A stretch of 64,000 nt of DNA from Aurantiochytrium sp. KH105 (taxonomy: Eukaryota; Sar; Bigyra; Thraustochytrida; Thraustochytriidae). Of the stretch, positions 1-8,752 are shown piece after piece (the first letter of the stretch is position 1; each line of letters starts with the position of its first letter). The notes below the pieces were generated by a model that was not told where the DNA came from, ran no database searches, and was given only the letters and a program-made list of their open reading frames with translations. A program made the translations under genes and the position numbers. Location of the stretch: NCBI GenBank assembly GCA_003116975.1, contig BGKB01000014.1, forward strand, positions 576,601-640,600. The letters are read 5' to 3'.

Positions 1-1890
1 GGCCCGCGGGAAACCCTAGAAGTGGCCATTTTTGTTGCCGGCTTGGCTTCCTTCGGCATGTTGAATATCTTCGATGAGCCGTTTTTACCGTGTTATGGAT
101 ACATGCTTTGGGGCCTCGTTCCGATGGTCTTTGTATGGCCTGCCTTTTATTTGTACATCACGAGGTATGCCCGTCTTTACCACATGCACCGTCTTCGAGC
201 CAAGAGTAACACTTCTGCCAAGAGCGACGCCACGGCCGTGACCCTTGCCGGGGATGTGGTGCAGCCTAGCTCGCGGCTGGCTGCTCTGGCTGACAAGGCT
301 ATCGAATTTTCGACTGCAATCACCTCAAAGCAACGTTTACGGACCCGTGTGCGCAGCTGGCTCTTGTTGTTTGTCATCCTCGCAAGCTGCCTGCTCGGCA
401 TGTACGCCGTCCATTTGGATACTGACGGGGCGCCCACCATTCCGCTTACATACGAGGATTGCCGGGAGACTCCAGTTTCCGACGGAGTGTGCGACCTGTC
501 GATTCAGGGCGACTGCCCCACGCAGCTCGAGCCGCTCTGGTACATGTGCTTTTCCGTAATGCTCGTGGAAGGCGGTTTTTTCCTTATTCTCTTGTTCGGC
601 ACGATCTTGGACATTGGACGCGAGGCTTCAAAGCGCGGCGATTCGCTCGGTATCAAGACCATGCTCCAGCGCATGGGTCTTGATGCAGCATTAAGCATGA
701 TCACCTTTTGCGTTCTTGTTTTCGCCCACTTTTTGGGTCATCTTCCCGGTCGCTGGATCTTCATGGCCTTTGTCCCATTCATCATTTCATTTTACATTGA
801 TCTAACGCTCATCCCAAGCATTCGTGCCGTGATTGCTATTCGCCATCGACGGAAGCTCATCAAGGAAAACGGTCTCATGGATAGCGAAGACCTCGGCAAG
901 GTAATGAAGATTGAGGATTGCAAGAACCCCGCAGAGCTGGCGCGACTGCAAATGCTGGTTCGCCTGCAAGCTTTCATTATGACCAAGGAGGGCTACCGCA
1001 CAATGCACGAGCACTTGGCCATGGAGTTTGGTCTTGAGTCGCTCCTCTTTGTGACGGAGGCCGTGAACTACGCCGCAGACTTTGCCCACTTTGGCGAGGA
1101 TGCCGATGCGGGCGAGGAGAAACCAAAGTCTCAGACGGGGGACAGCAAGTTTTCCCAGGCAAGCCAAGCGGCCTCCAGCACGCTTGACGAGGTCGACGAA
1201 GAGAACGAGACCAAGAGTCCGGCGAATGCGAATACGGGGCAAAATGGTGACACGGATGACAAGTCGCAGACGCAGACGCAGACGCAGACGTCCCTGCACG
1301 AGCAGCCCTTGGCCCGAGCAGGAAGCGAGGTTTCTGCGCGATCCACCACCACGGGTGAACGCTCCAAGCGCAAGCGCAAAAAGAACGCAGAGATGGCGCT
1401 CGTGCCCAAAACCTCGGTAACCTCGCACAACCTGCAGCGCAAATTGCGAAACCCTTTCAGTGCGATGCGCAAAGAAAAGACGAACGCGGCGGTGCTCACG
1501 GAAGAGGACATGCAAAGTCGATGCGTTCAAATCTACTTTAAATTCGTGCATCATAATGCGCCGTACCAGATTAACATTCCGGCGAGTATGCTCGCTCGTT
1601 TTCGAGGCATTGGCAAGGTCACGCGTGATCTCAAGCCAAATCACACAAGCATTGCCGATCTGGAGACCGGCTCCACTGCAAGCTCGCACAATGGGGAATT
1701 CGAGGCCACACCCTCTGTCTTTAATGACCTCATTCTCGAGGTGCTCTCGATGGTTTCTCGCGACTCGTTCCAGCGATATTTGGCTCGCTCTGTGAACCGC
1801 AAGCTTTGGGACAAGTTCGATGCCGCGGCCAGCCAATTCGAGGTGCTCACGGAGGTTTCTTCCGCGTACGAATCGGAAGCATCGACCTGA
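1..1890 (+). CDS. Membrane protein with split RGS domain, 5'-truncated
   Basis: The frame is open to the window edge, so the start lies outside; 629 residues are visible. Five to six hydrophobic segments lie before about residue 285. An RGS fold follows in two parts: a first half near residues 334-360 (HEHLAMEFGLESLLF) and a second half near 505-610, with QIYFKFVHHNAP and RDSFQRYLARSVNRKL matching the later RGS helices. Between them sits an insertion of about 145 residues rich in acidic, Ser/Thr and basic runs, including a QTQTQTQT tract. RGS domains speed GTP hydrolysis by G-alpha subunits. A multi-pass N-terminus plus RGS recalls the 7TM-RGS architecture of AtRGS1, but the missing start prevents a full TM count. 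The gene ends in TGA. Confidence 0.8.
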   Translation, partial: GPRETLEVAIFVAGLASFGMLNIFDEPFLPCYGYMLWGLVPMVFVWPAFYLYITRYARLYHMHRLRAKSNTSAKSDATAVTLAGDVVQPSSRLAALADKAIEFSTAITSKQRLRTRVRSWLLLFVILASCLLGMYAVHLDTDGAPTIPLTYEDCRETPVSDGVCDLSIQGDCPTQLEPLWYMCFSVMLVEGGFFLILLFGTILDIGREASKRGDSLGIKTMLQRMGLDAALSMITFCVLVFAHFLGHLPGRWIFMAFVPFIISFYIDLTLIPSIRAVIAIRHRRKLIKENGLMDSEDLGKVMKIEDCKNPAELARLQMLVRLQAFIMTKEGYRTMHEHLAMEFGLESLLFVTEAVNYAADFAHFGEDADAGEEKPKSQTGDSKFSQASQAASSTLDEVDEENETKSPANANTGQNGDTDDKSQTQTQTQTSLHEQPLARAGSEVSARSTTTGERSKRKRKKNAEMALVPKTSVTSHNLQRKLRNPFSAMRKEKTNAAVLTEEDMQSRCVQIYFKFVHHNAPYQINIPASMLARFRGIGKVTRDLKPNHTSIADLETGSTASSHNGEFEATPSVFNDLILEVLSMVSRDSFQRYLARSVNRKLWDKFDAAASQFEVLTEVSSAYESEAST

Positions 1891-2100
1891 GCTGCAAGCG
1901 CGCAGGACGCTGCATTTGTTCTCGTCAGGTCACCCTCGCCATGAAGGCCCGAAGAAAATCTCTAAAGGAAAAAAATTAGGCCTATTGCATGTGTATTTTT
2001 CTTTTGTTTTATCATGCTTTTTGTAAAATCTTCGATGCAGCGAGTCTAGGCCAGTAGTACCAGTAGTAGGAATGGCTTTCTTCTTCTGCCGCCAGCCAGG

Positions 2101-2274
2101 TCAGTCCGTGTGCGGGCAGGCCTTGAGCAAGTCTGGGTTCGTTTGGCGGCGCTTCAGCTTGGTCTCCGGCTGCGACAGCGAAAATGTCGCCATGGCCATC
2201 ACACCAACGCCACTGATGAACACCATGGCCAGCGGGCCTTTGGCCCAGGACGCCGTCTTGGGCACAGCCGGCAT
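2101..2274 (-). CDS. Small single-pass membrane protein candidate, 57 aa
   Basis: This is a short open frame from an ATG at 2274 to TGA at 2103-2101. An in-frame TGA lies two codons before the ATG, so the start is well bounded. The peptide starts MPAVPKTASWAKGPLAMVF, has one hydrophobic segment (about residues 14-31) and a basic segment after it (KLKRRQ). Codon choice resembles the neighbouring genes, with many C or G third positions. It converges on the RGS gene, leaving a gap of about 210 bases. The size and layout recall small mitochondrial inner-membrane or assembly proteins, but I recognise no family, so function is unknown. A chance ORF cannot be excluded. Confidence 0.5.
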   Translation of the reverse strand: MPAVPKTASWAKGPLAMVFISGVGVMAMATFSLSQPETKLKRRQTNPDLLKACPHTD

Positions 2275-2440
2275 CGGTCACTTCTTCCTTTTCTTCGCCG
2301 CGCAAAAGCTCAGTCTTACTGGTCTCGGGGCTGGCGCGGAGGCGGGGCTCCAAGGGCGGCGGGCGGCGCTTTGCTCCTTTTCCAGTTTCGGGTCTCGGGT
2401 TTCGGGTTTGCTTAGCTTATTCATCGGCGCCGCGTTCTGC

Positions 2441-2470
2441 GACGCGACGCGACGCGACGCGACGCGACGC
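2441..2470. repeat. (GACGC)6 microsatellite
   Basis: Six perfect head-to-tail copies of the pentamer GACGC in the intergenic tract. Confidence 0.95.
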
Positions 2471-2530
2471 AGAAGGCGGCTCGAGACGGGTATGATCTTC
2501 GCGCGAGCGTGCGCGCTGCGGGCTCGCCTT

Positions 2531-2602
2531 TGCCAGTTCTGGTTCTGCCAGTTCTGCCAGTTCTGCCGGTTCTGCCAGTTCTACCAGTTCTGCTGGTTCT
2601 GC
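2531..2602. repeat. Degenerate 9-bp tandem array (TTCTGCCAG)
   Basis: About seven imperfect copies of TTCTGCCAG, with variants such as TTCTGCCGG and TTCTACCAG. Frames through it give artefactual Val-Leu-Pro or Arg-Thr-Gly repeats. Confidence 0.9.
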
Positions 2603-3780
2603 TCGCAAACAGGGCTCGAGCCGCGCGGAATCGGCCCAAGATCCATCCGCGCGTCCGCGTCCCGACCGGTCTGGTCGGCAGGCAGGCTGGCCGCACCTCG
2701 GTCACAGCGCGCGTCTCGCCAAGAGAGCCGCCGCCTGCGGCTCAGCCCTCCGGCCGGTGGGAGGGGAAAAATCGTCCCCATGGCGCGGACCCAACCAAGG
2801 CCGCGTATTTTGCGGAGGCTCCGCCGCAGAGGCGAGCGCAAGGCCCGGCGGCAGCTACAGCTGCTGCGTCGCAGAGCCAAGGCCCGCTTCTCCCTCGCGT
2901 CGCAGCCACACCGACAGCAACGGACGCGATCCTGGGACGGGACTCGGAGCAAGATCAGGGCGGGGCCTGGACTTGTGTGACAGAATCTTCAAGAGCTCGC
3001 TCGCGCTTGAACTTCGCTTCGAGACCAGCGCTTTTCGATTGAACAGGCTTCCCCTGGTTTTCATTTTTGATCTGATTGACTCGCATCGACTCGCATCGAG
3101 ATTTTGAGCTCTTCCGGCTCGCGCTTTGCAGTCTCTTCCCGCGCCAATCAGCAGCACTGGCGCTGGCGCACGTCGAGCCACTTGCATTGATTAATTTAGC
3201 GCTCTTCGGGCTCCATTATCAAAGCCCGTGGGAAAGAAGCATATTCTTGTAGTACTAGCATTATGACCTTCTCATCCACGGCCTGGCTGATGAAAAGCTT
3301 GCGCTGCTGACAAACACGATTCCAGCACCGTCATCGCCGTTGTCATCGCAACTGCCCTGTTCAACGACAGCAGAAGTAGCAGAAACCTCTTGATCGCGTT
3401 AACTCCTAGCAGCGTGCTCGGCCTTTTGGCACGTCTTGTTGTTGGCGCCATCCTTGGCATCATCGTGGCCGAGCTCACCCGTCTCATTCTTGCCGCCGCC
3501 GTCTTCGCTCTCGTACGGGTAGGCACAGCCCGACGCCCACAGCCAGCCTAACTACAAAAAGAACATAAAGAGAACATCCGGAAAGTGGAACGACGCCAAG
3601 GACAGTGCTCAGCCCTCTCACGGAGGGGACAGAAAGCGAGCGTCTCCGCGCTGGGTCGCCTGGAAGGGTGCGGCGACCACCAGGCAGAGGAAAAGTCTTG
3701 GGCGCAGGCCAGCGGAGGGCGCTGCCGCAGCAGCCTCCCGGCGCGAGAGTCGCGGCAGACAGGGCAGGGCAAGGCAGCAG

Positions 3781-3864
3781 ACCAGACCAGACCAGACCAG
3801 ACCAGACCAGGGCAAGGCAAGGCAAGGCAAGGCAAGGCAAGACAAGGCAAGGCAAGGCAAGGCA
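3781..3864. repeat. Adjoining (ACCAG)6 and (GGCAA)n arrays
   Basis: Six copies of ACCAG (3781-3810) run straight into about eleven copies of GGCAA (3811-3864), with one GACAA variant. The abrupt unit switch suggests replication-slippage growth of two neighbouring pentamers. Confidence 0.95.
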
Positions 3865-4004
3865 GAGCGTCGCGACCGGCAGGAGCCCAGCGCCGGGCCA
3901 GAGGGGACAGGCTCGGTGCATCCCTGCATCCGGGTCTTGCCAGTAATAGTGAAGACAAAGTAAGGAGGACGAGGACGAGGACGAGATTAAGGCGCGCGAG
4001 GACG

Positions 4005-4090
4005 AGGATATCGAGGGCGATATCGAGGTCGATGTCGAGGTCGATGTCGAGGTCGATGTCGAGGTCGGTGTCGAGGTCGGTGTCGATTGC
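4005..4090. repeat. 12-bp tandem array (GAGGTCGATGTC)
   Basis: About seven 12-bp units built on GAGGTCGATGTC, preceded by GAGGACGAGGAC hexamers from 3964. Minus-strand frames read this as an Asp-Leu/Asp-Ile alternation, which is not taken as protein. Confidence 0.9.
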
Positions 4091-4209
4091 GAGGGCGCTT
4101 GCGAGGGCGATACCGCGGTCTGCCCGGCCGGGGCCGACGCGTCGAGGCCGACGTCGCGGCCGGCGTCGGCGTCGCACGCGGATACGATGTCGGGCCGCGG
4201 GTCCTGCGA

Positions 4210-4244
4210 GACGCGCGCGAGGCGCGGGCGCGGGCGCGGGCGCG
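4210..4244. repeat. (GCGGGC)n short array
   Basis: Five or so copies of a GC-only hexamer within an extremely GC-rich stretch (about 4190-4380). Confidence 0.85.
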
Positions 4245-4426
4245 GGCGGCAGGGGCGGCGCGCGCGCGCGGCGGGCGCGGGCGGCGGCGCGCGGAGGCGG
4301 CGGGAGCGCGCAGGCGCGCGCGGACGCGCGGCGCTCCCGCGCGCGCCCGCGCGGGAGCGGCGCGAGAGCGAGGCGAGAGCGACGTTCTCCGGGTTAATGG
4401 ATGTGCGGATCGACTCGACGAAGCGG

Positions 4427-4467
4427 AGAAAGCAGGGGAGAAAGCAGGGGAGAAAGCGAGAAAGCGG
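4427..4467. repeat. 12-bp tandem repeat (GAGAAAGCAGGG)
   Basis: About three units of GAGAAAGCAGGG followed by a degenerate continuation. Confidence 0.85.
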
Positions 4468-4707
4468 AAAGCGGCGACAGCAGACCGGTATCAGGAGCGA
4501 CGGAGAAGCGGGCAAGGCGAGGAAGCGCGGGCTGCGCGGCGCGGGAGACGACGCGCGCAGGGCAGCGCGCAGCGGCGCGGGGAGGGGAGGAGCGCTCTCG
4601 AGCTCCGCGGACACGGCCTGCGGCCCCGATCGAGAGCCCTGCGGAGAGGGAGGGAAAAGAGGGGCTCGATCGATTCCAGACGTCGATTGTGTGCGTGTAT
4701 ACATACA

Positions 4708-4732
4708 CTCGCTCGCTCGCTCGCTCGCTCGC
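4708..4732. repeat. (CTCG)6 microsatellite upstream of the PARP-like gene
   Basis: About six copies of CTCG roughly 80-105 bases before the ATG at 4813. A similar CGCT/CTCG run lies in the 5' leader of the HIBCH gene (60088-60112). Confidence 0.9.
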
Positions 4733-4812
4733 ACGGGGCTCGCGGCTCGCTGCTCGCGCGCAAGCGGGCGCCGGCGCAAGCGCGCTGAAGCGGACTACGC
4801 GCACCTGCAGAG

Positions 4813-7569
4813 ATGCTCGCGAACCCGTCCGCGGGGAACCTACGCCAGCTTGCGGACAGCCAAAACGTCGCGCGAGGAGGGGGCATTCACTGCACTGTGG
4901 CGGACGTGGTGGACCTGTGCGGCGACGATATCATACCGTTCATGCCGGCGGCAGAGAGAGGTACGGAGGGTCAGCGTTCTCTGGACGATAAAGCAAGCAC
5001 AGGGGAATCGAGCGACAAGTCTCCTCTTACCAACAAACCGGCCGAGACACCTCTTCCCTGCGTCCGGAATCACTCGATCTCTCCAGTCGGTGCTTCGAAA
5101 CGACTGTTTGGTAAAGATCCCAAGAAACGTCCGCGGGCGCCACGTGATCGTCGGGATGGCAACGACGACGACGACGACGACGATGAAGATGATAGTGATG
5201 ATGAAAGTACGAGCCGGAAATCCAAGCGCCCCAAAAAAGCTTTCGTGAAAAGGAAAAGTCTGGCCCAGAGCTCTTCACGTCCTTCACAAGAAGCCAGGAA
5301 CGAGACGTCACCTGTGAGTCCTCCTGCACTAGATGAGACCCAATTCATCGATCTCACTGAACGCGTATTCCGGCCTCAGCCTCACAACCCAAGCAAGCTG
5401 TCCGCAAGCGCCAGTTTTACGTCTCTGTCATCAACATCATCAACATCTTCGTCGTCGTCGTCATCGTCGTCGTCGTCGGCATTTTCGGTGGCGGCAGTGG
5501 CGGCGGCGCCATCGTCGTCTTCTTCTTCCTCGTTGTCATCGACACTTTCGTCCTCGTCCTCATCCTCGTCCTCGTCCTTGTCCTCTTCTTCGTGCTCGTC
5601 ATTTTCGCCACTCCCCTCTGCATCCAGTAACAACACGTTCAAAGTCCCAGCCAATTCCAGCAACACCAAGACCAAGACCAAGAACAATGAGAACATGCAC
5701 ACAAGTCTCAACGAGATCCATGAGGTCACCATTATTGAGGAGATAAAAGGTGACAGCGAGACAGACGAAGTAACCGTTGTTGAGCTCGACACAGACTCCC
5801 CAGATGCTGTAGTGCATTCAACTAACACACGCACCATGGCCCAAGAACCCCGGCAAGAGCCGGACGAAGTGGAGTCGTGGATTCTCCATGATCCAAACTC
5901 GTTCGAAGTCATGGTCTTTCTCTTTTCTCTTGCTCTTCTGCATGACAGTGAGCTGTCGGAATGCAAACTTCCGATCGACATCATCTGCGAAGGTGATGCC
6001 ACAAAATTAGAGGTCGATACGTTTTCCCTTATCCTCTCGTTCGAAAAGCTTCCACACGTGACCGCCCTTCGCGCCCTGGTTCTCGATGATGAGGTCAAGC
6101 AGTCTCCGGCCTGCACCAGTGATAGCAACCCTGTTGCACGCAAGCAGGGTAAAACTGCTAAACGGGCCTTACAGGCGCATCTGGACCAGATTGACAAGCG
6201 CTTCTACAGAATCTTCCAGTATCTGGCAAGTGACGAAGTCGTCAAGCTCAGAACCAAACGCGATGTGCTCGAGAACCTCTCGCGCATGCAGCTTTGGGTA
6301 AATGACCCTCGACCCTCGTCCGAAAAATCCGCCACGTTCGAGAGCCGGCGTCACATCTTTGGCTCCTTCTTTGCTTTTCACGGTAGTCCACTTGCAAATT
6401 TCTACTCTATTCTTCAAGGTGGCCTATGTAATCTATCAGGCACCAAGCATCAAGCCCATGGCGCCGCTCGTGGATCCGGCGTGTATACCTCCACGGAAAC
6501 GTCGCAGTCCTTTGGATACTCCAAACGTACATGGAAAAAAAAAGTGCTCGCAAGACGCGAGCAAGAAGATTTCACCGACTGCCATAGGTGCTGGCCCTGG
6601 ATAGCCTGTGGTCTGCACCACACGGCAACTCGGATTATGGCTTTAGTGGAAATTGTGAGCGACTCTTCAGCATTCACAAGATCATCTTGTTCGCGGACTG
6701 TGGTGGTCCAGGATGACGCCGTCATCAGACTGCGATGTCTTGTGGTGGGTGTCTCAGATCCTGCGAACAACACCGTCGAGAAATGTCTCCCATCTGAGCT
6801 CCAACACTTGGAGACCAGAGTGCCTTTTGAGAGGCATTTCGAATCTGAACGTCGCCGTCAGAATCAACACTACCGTTTACAAAATCGAGGAACCCGCGAC
6901 ATCATTCGGCCGTGCTTGCCGCTTGACATGCCCACATACAAGGTCCTGCGTGACGTTTTGAAGGCGCCAAAGCGGTATGAAGTGGTCAATGTCGCCACAT
7001 CCACATTCGGCCTCGAGCTCTCCGTCAAAGACATGCTCGATCGAGTCGCGCCTACGAGCATGGTGATTCTCGGCCAGTATCTGTGCTGCTCCTGCTTGGG
7101 CAAAGATGCGGGCGTTGATATTTGCTCGCACCTTGCGCATGTCATGATCCACGTTCTAAAGCTCATACCCGCGATGAGCTGGTCTACAAGACAGACTGAC
7201 CATCTGGAGATCATTTGGCAGAAGGAGCTCAACAGAGCCCAGTACATACACCTAACAAGAGCTGTCAGATCTCACCTCCGCGACCCTCAGAACCCCGGCT
7301 CGGCTTTGCGTCTGCCGCCATTCGATAAAAATTGCTCAAGTAGTAACGAGAGGCCTATCAACACGCAACGGCGGAAGAAGGGAGGACATGCAGTCTACAT
7401 GTACTTTGCGGAGTTGGCTGGGGACACGGACGTCGAAGCCGAGCAGAAACAAAATCACAGGCGCGATGGCACCGGGCGACTCGAGGACACGGATCTTTAT
7501 CGTTCGATCTGGGCGCCTCGAGAGCCGCGACCGGCCAAGCCCACCCCGTATTGTCGACATTACACGTGA
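4813..7569 (+). CDS. PARP6/8-like ADP-ribosyltransferase, 918 aa
   Basis: The PARP catalytic core starts near residue 515: FAFHGSPLANFYSIL carries the NAD-binding His (H523), and HGAARGSGVYTSTET carries the Tyr (Y558) of the H-Y-x triad. The wording LSGTKHQAHGAARGSGVY is closest to PARP6/PARP8, which are mono-ADP-ribosyltransferases. The third triad position is not an obvious Glu, which agrees with mono-transfer. The N-terminal third is low-complexity: an acidic run near 118-131, poly-Ser near 203-265, and four short hydrophobic-acidic motifs resembling SUMO-interacting motifs (VVDLCGDD at 32-39, FIDLTE at 178-183, VTIIEE near 305, VTVVELD near 317-323). A roughly 220-residue C-terminal region after the catalytic core is unrecognised. 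The ATG at 4813 is the first in frame. Family call strong; substrate unknown. Confidence 0.9.
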   Translation: MLANPSAGNLRQLADSQNVARGGGIHCTVADVVDLCGDDIIPFMPAAERGTEGQRSLDDKASTGESSDKSPLTNKPAETPLPCVRNHSISPVGASKRLFGKDPKKRPRAPRDRRDGNDDDDDDDEDDSDDESTSRKSKRPKKAFVKRKSLAQSSSRPSQEARNETSPVSPPALDETQFIDLTERVFRPQPHNPSKLSASASFTSLSSTSSTSSSSSSSSSSSAFSVAAVAAAPSSSSSSSLSSTLSSSSSSSSSSLSSSSCSSFSPLPSASSNNTFKVPANSSNTKTKTKNNENMHTSLNEIHEVTIIEEIKGDSETDEVTVVELDTDSPDAVVHSTNTRTMAQEPRQEPDEVESWILHDPNSFEVMVFLFSLALLHDSELSECKLPIDIICEGDATKLEVDTFSLILSFEKLPHVTALRALVLDDEVKQSPACTSDSNPVARKQGKTAKRALQAHLDQIDKRFYRIFQYLASDEVVKLRTKRDVLENLSRMQLWVNDPRPSSEKSATFESRRHIFGSFFAFHGSPLANFYSILQGGLCNLSGTKHQAHGAARGSGVYTSTETSQSFGYSKRTWKKKVLARREQEDFTDCHRCWPWIACGLHHTATRIMALVEIVSDSSAFTRSSCSRTVVVQDDAVIRLRCLVVGVSDPANNTVEKCLPSELQHLETRVPFERHFESERRRQNQHYRLQNRGTRDIIRPCLPLDMPTYKVLRDVLKAPKRYEVVNVATSTFGLELSVKDMLDRVAPTSMVILGQYLCCSCLGKDAGVDICSHLAHVMIHVLKLIPAMSWSTRQTDHLEIIWQKELNRAQYIHLTRAVRSHLRDPQNPGSALRLPPFDKNCSSSNERPINTQRRKKGGHAVYMYFAELAGDTDVEAEQKQNHRRDGTGRLEDTDLYRSIWAPREPRPAKPTPYCRHYT
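5424..5600 (+). repeat. Coding trinucleotide tract (TCG/TCN)n encoding poly-Ser
   Basis: Runs of TCG, TCA, TCT and TCC codons inside the ADP-ribosyltransferase gene give long Ser runs broken by Ala/Val segments. It is in frame with the gene and probably length-variable. Confidence 0.9.
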
Positions 7570-7718
7570 ACGCTGCCAACCACCTTGCAACGCAGCGTTT
7601 GTTAAAAAGGTTGCTTGAAATAGCAGCTGAGCTCAGGAACGTGCCTATCGATTTATTGAATGGACGACGCAGACCGCGCTGATGCCGCATTGCTCGATCG
7701 AGCACTCGTCACAGAGGT

Positions 7719-8017
7719 TCAATGAGTAAAATCGCTTTCCTCGTTAAAGACGAATAGGAGGTTATTCAAGTTGGCTTGGTCGGACTCCGGTTCAAAAGCC
7801 CCGATGAAGCTTTCAATGACGACATTTTTTCATATATCATTAACACGGAGTTCGCGAGTAAAGTACGTGATCGTCTCCTCATAATCGAAGGCCTCCTGGG
7901 CATCAGACCCATCCGGCTTTGCCTCGATCGGCGCGCGGCCGCGGCAGCGTGCGCGCGACCCCGGGGGAGGACGCCGGCCGGGAGCGCGCGGGCGTGCGGG
8001 GTGTCCCTGCAAAATTG
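7719..8017 (-). other. Candidate minus-strand coding stretch interrupted by an in-frame TGA
   Basis: One minus-strand frame reads as plausible protein on both sides of a single TGA (7832-7830). Upstream it has EAKPDGSDAQEAFDYEETI and YFTRELRVNDI; downstream are 36 more codons with VVIESFIGAFEPESDQANL and NNLLFVFNEESDFTH, ending at a TGA at 7721-7719. A possible 3' splice site (TTTTGCAG) lies at its upstream end, near 8018. It could be a terminal exon with a read-through or selenocysteine UGA, a decayed gene, an assembly error, or chance. No ATG-led upstream exon was identified and the protein is not recognised. Confidence 0.3.
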
Positions 8018-8347
8018 CTTCGGCCCGGCAAAGACCTAATCAGCAGCTAATCATCAGGAAGCATCTTAGGGAACAAGCAGGCAGAACCGGGACCTGCGAG
8101 CCCCTGAGCGTCCGTGCGGGCCTTGCGGGGGCGTAGAAGGCGCGACAAGGCCGGTGGGCGAGCCGCATGAGCGGAGTAGAANCGCGCGCCCTCTCACAGG
8201 TTTTCCTGGGCAGCAAGGCCCGTACACCCGCGGCGGCACCGCGAGCCCGCCGCACCCCTGCGATCCCCGTCTGCTCCCGCCGTTAGGCGCGCCGCCCTCC
8301 CCCTTCTGCTCCGCCCTTCACGCGCCCGCCTGCCCATATATTATATA

Positions 8348-8365
8348 GGGCGCCCCGGGGCGCCC
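8348..8365. promoter_or_regulatory. 18-bp perfect palindrome beside a TATA-like block
   Basis: GGGCGCCCCGGGGCGCCC is self-complementary over all 18 bases and directly abuts the AT-only string TATATTATATA (8337-8347). The pairing of a TATA-like box with a GC palindrome suggests a core promoter or protein-binding site, but no gene start can be assigned to it. Confidence 0.35.
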
Positions 8366-8752
8366 GCGGTCTAACTTTGCAACGAGTTGACTTTGCAGAC
8401 CAAGACTGCGGCAATCGACGTTTCTCGCCGGTGGGCGAACGGTCGACCAACCGATTCGAAAAAAAAATCAAAGCCGGAGGGGTCTAGGTGCCGATTGGCC
8501 TTCGCAAAATCATGTATTTCTCTCGTGGACTCCGTGTTAATTAAAAAGAATAAAATCAGTTCTCACGTAAGTATAGTAGCAAGTTATCAGCTACTCGCCA
8601 GAGCGCATGCCGACTTGATTCACCATGCGCCAGCCTGAGGGACTTTTCAACCAGCCAGAGGGCTATCGCGAGGAAATAGGCCTTGGAACGACTGAATTGC
8701 GGGAAAACGTGATCGAGACCGGCCTGCTTCATGTTTGTGCATGCCAAGGTAT

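Larger units (their letters stand above)
2275..4812. other. 2.5-kb GC-rich, repeat-dense intergenic tract
   Basis: No gene is supported here. Long overlapping open frames exist on both strands, but they translate simple repeats (Arg/Gly/Ala or Leu/Asp/Pro runs) and are best read as products of composition. The tract carries at least seven short tandem arrays, listed separately. A segment at 3320-3545 has competing hydrophobic (plus) and hydrophilic (minus) open readings without a clear ATG; see findings. The right end serves as the 5' region of the ADP-ribosyltransferase gene. Confidence 0.7.
7570..8752. other. 1.2-kb interval between convergent genes
   Basis: The interval lies between the ADP-ribosyltransferase stop and the 3' end of the minus-strand FYVE gene. 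It holds an interrupted coding-like stretch on the minus strand (7719-8017), one ambiguous base (N at 8182), and a TATA-like AT block next to an 18-bp palindrome near 8336-8365. A plus-strand frame at 7776-8039 is mostly the antisense of the minus-strand stretch. No further gene is supported. Confidence 0.6.

Noticed and set aside
802-1836. 344-codon minus-strand frame across the RGS gene
   Set aside because: Shadow of the RGS gene; the sense strand has clear domain motifs.
3484-4779. 431-codon minus-strand frame and partners in the repeat-dense tract
   Set aside because: Composed of Ser, Leu, Pro and Asp runs read from tandem arrays; no domain or start context.
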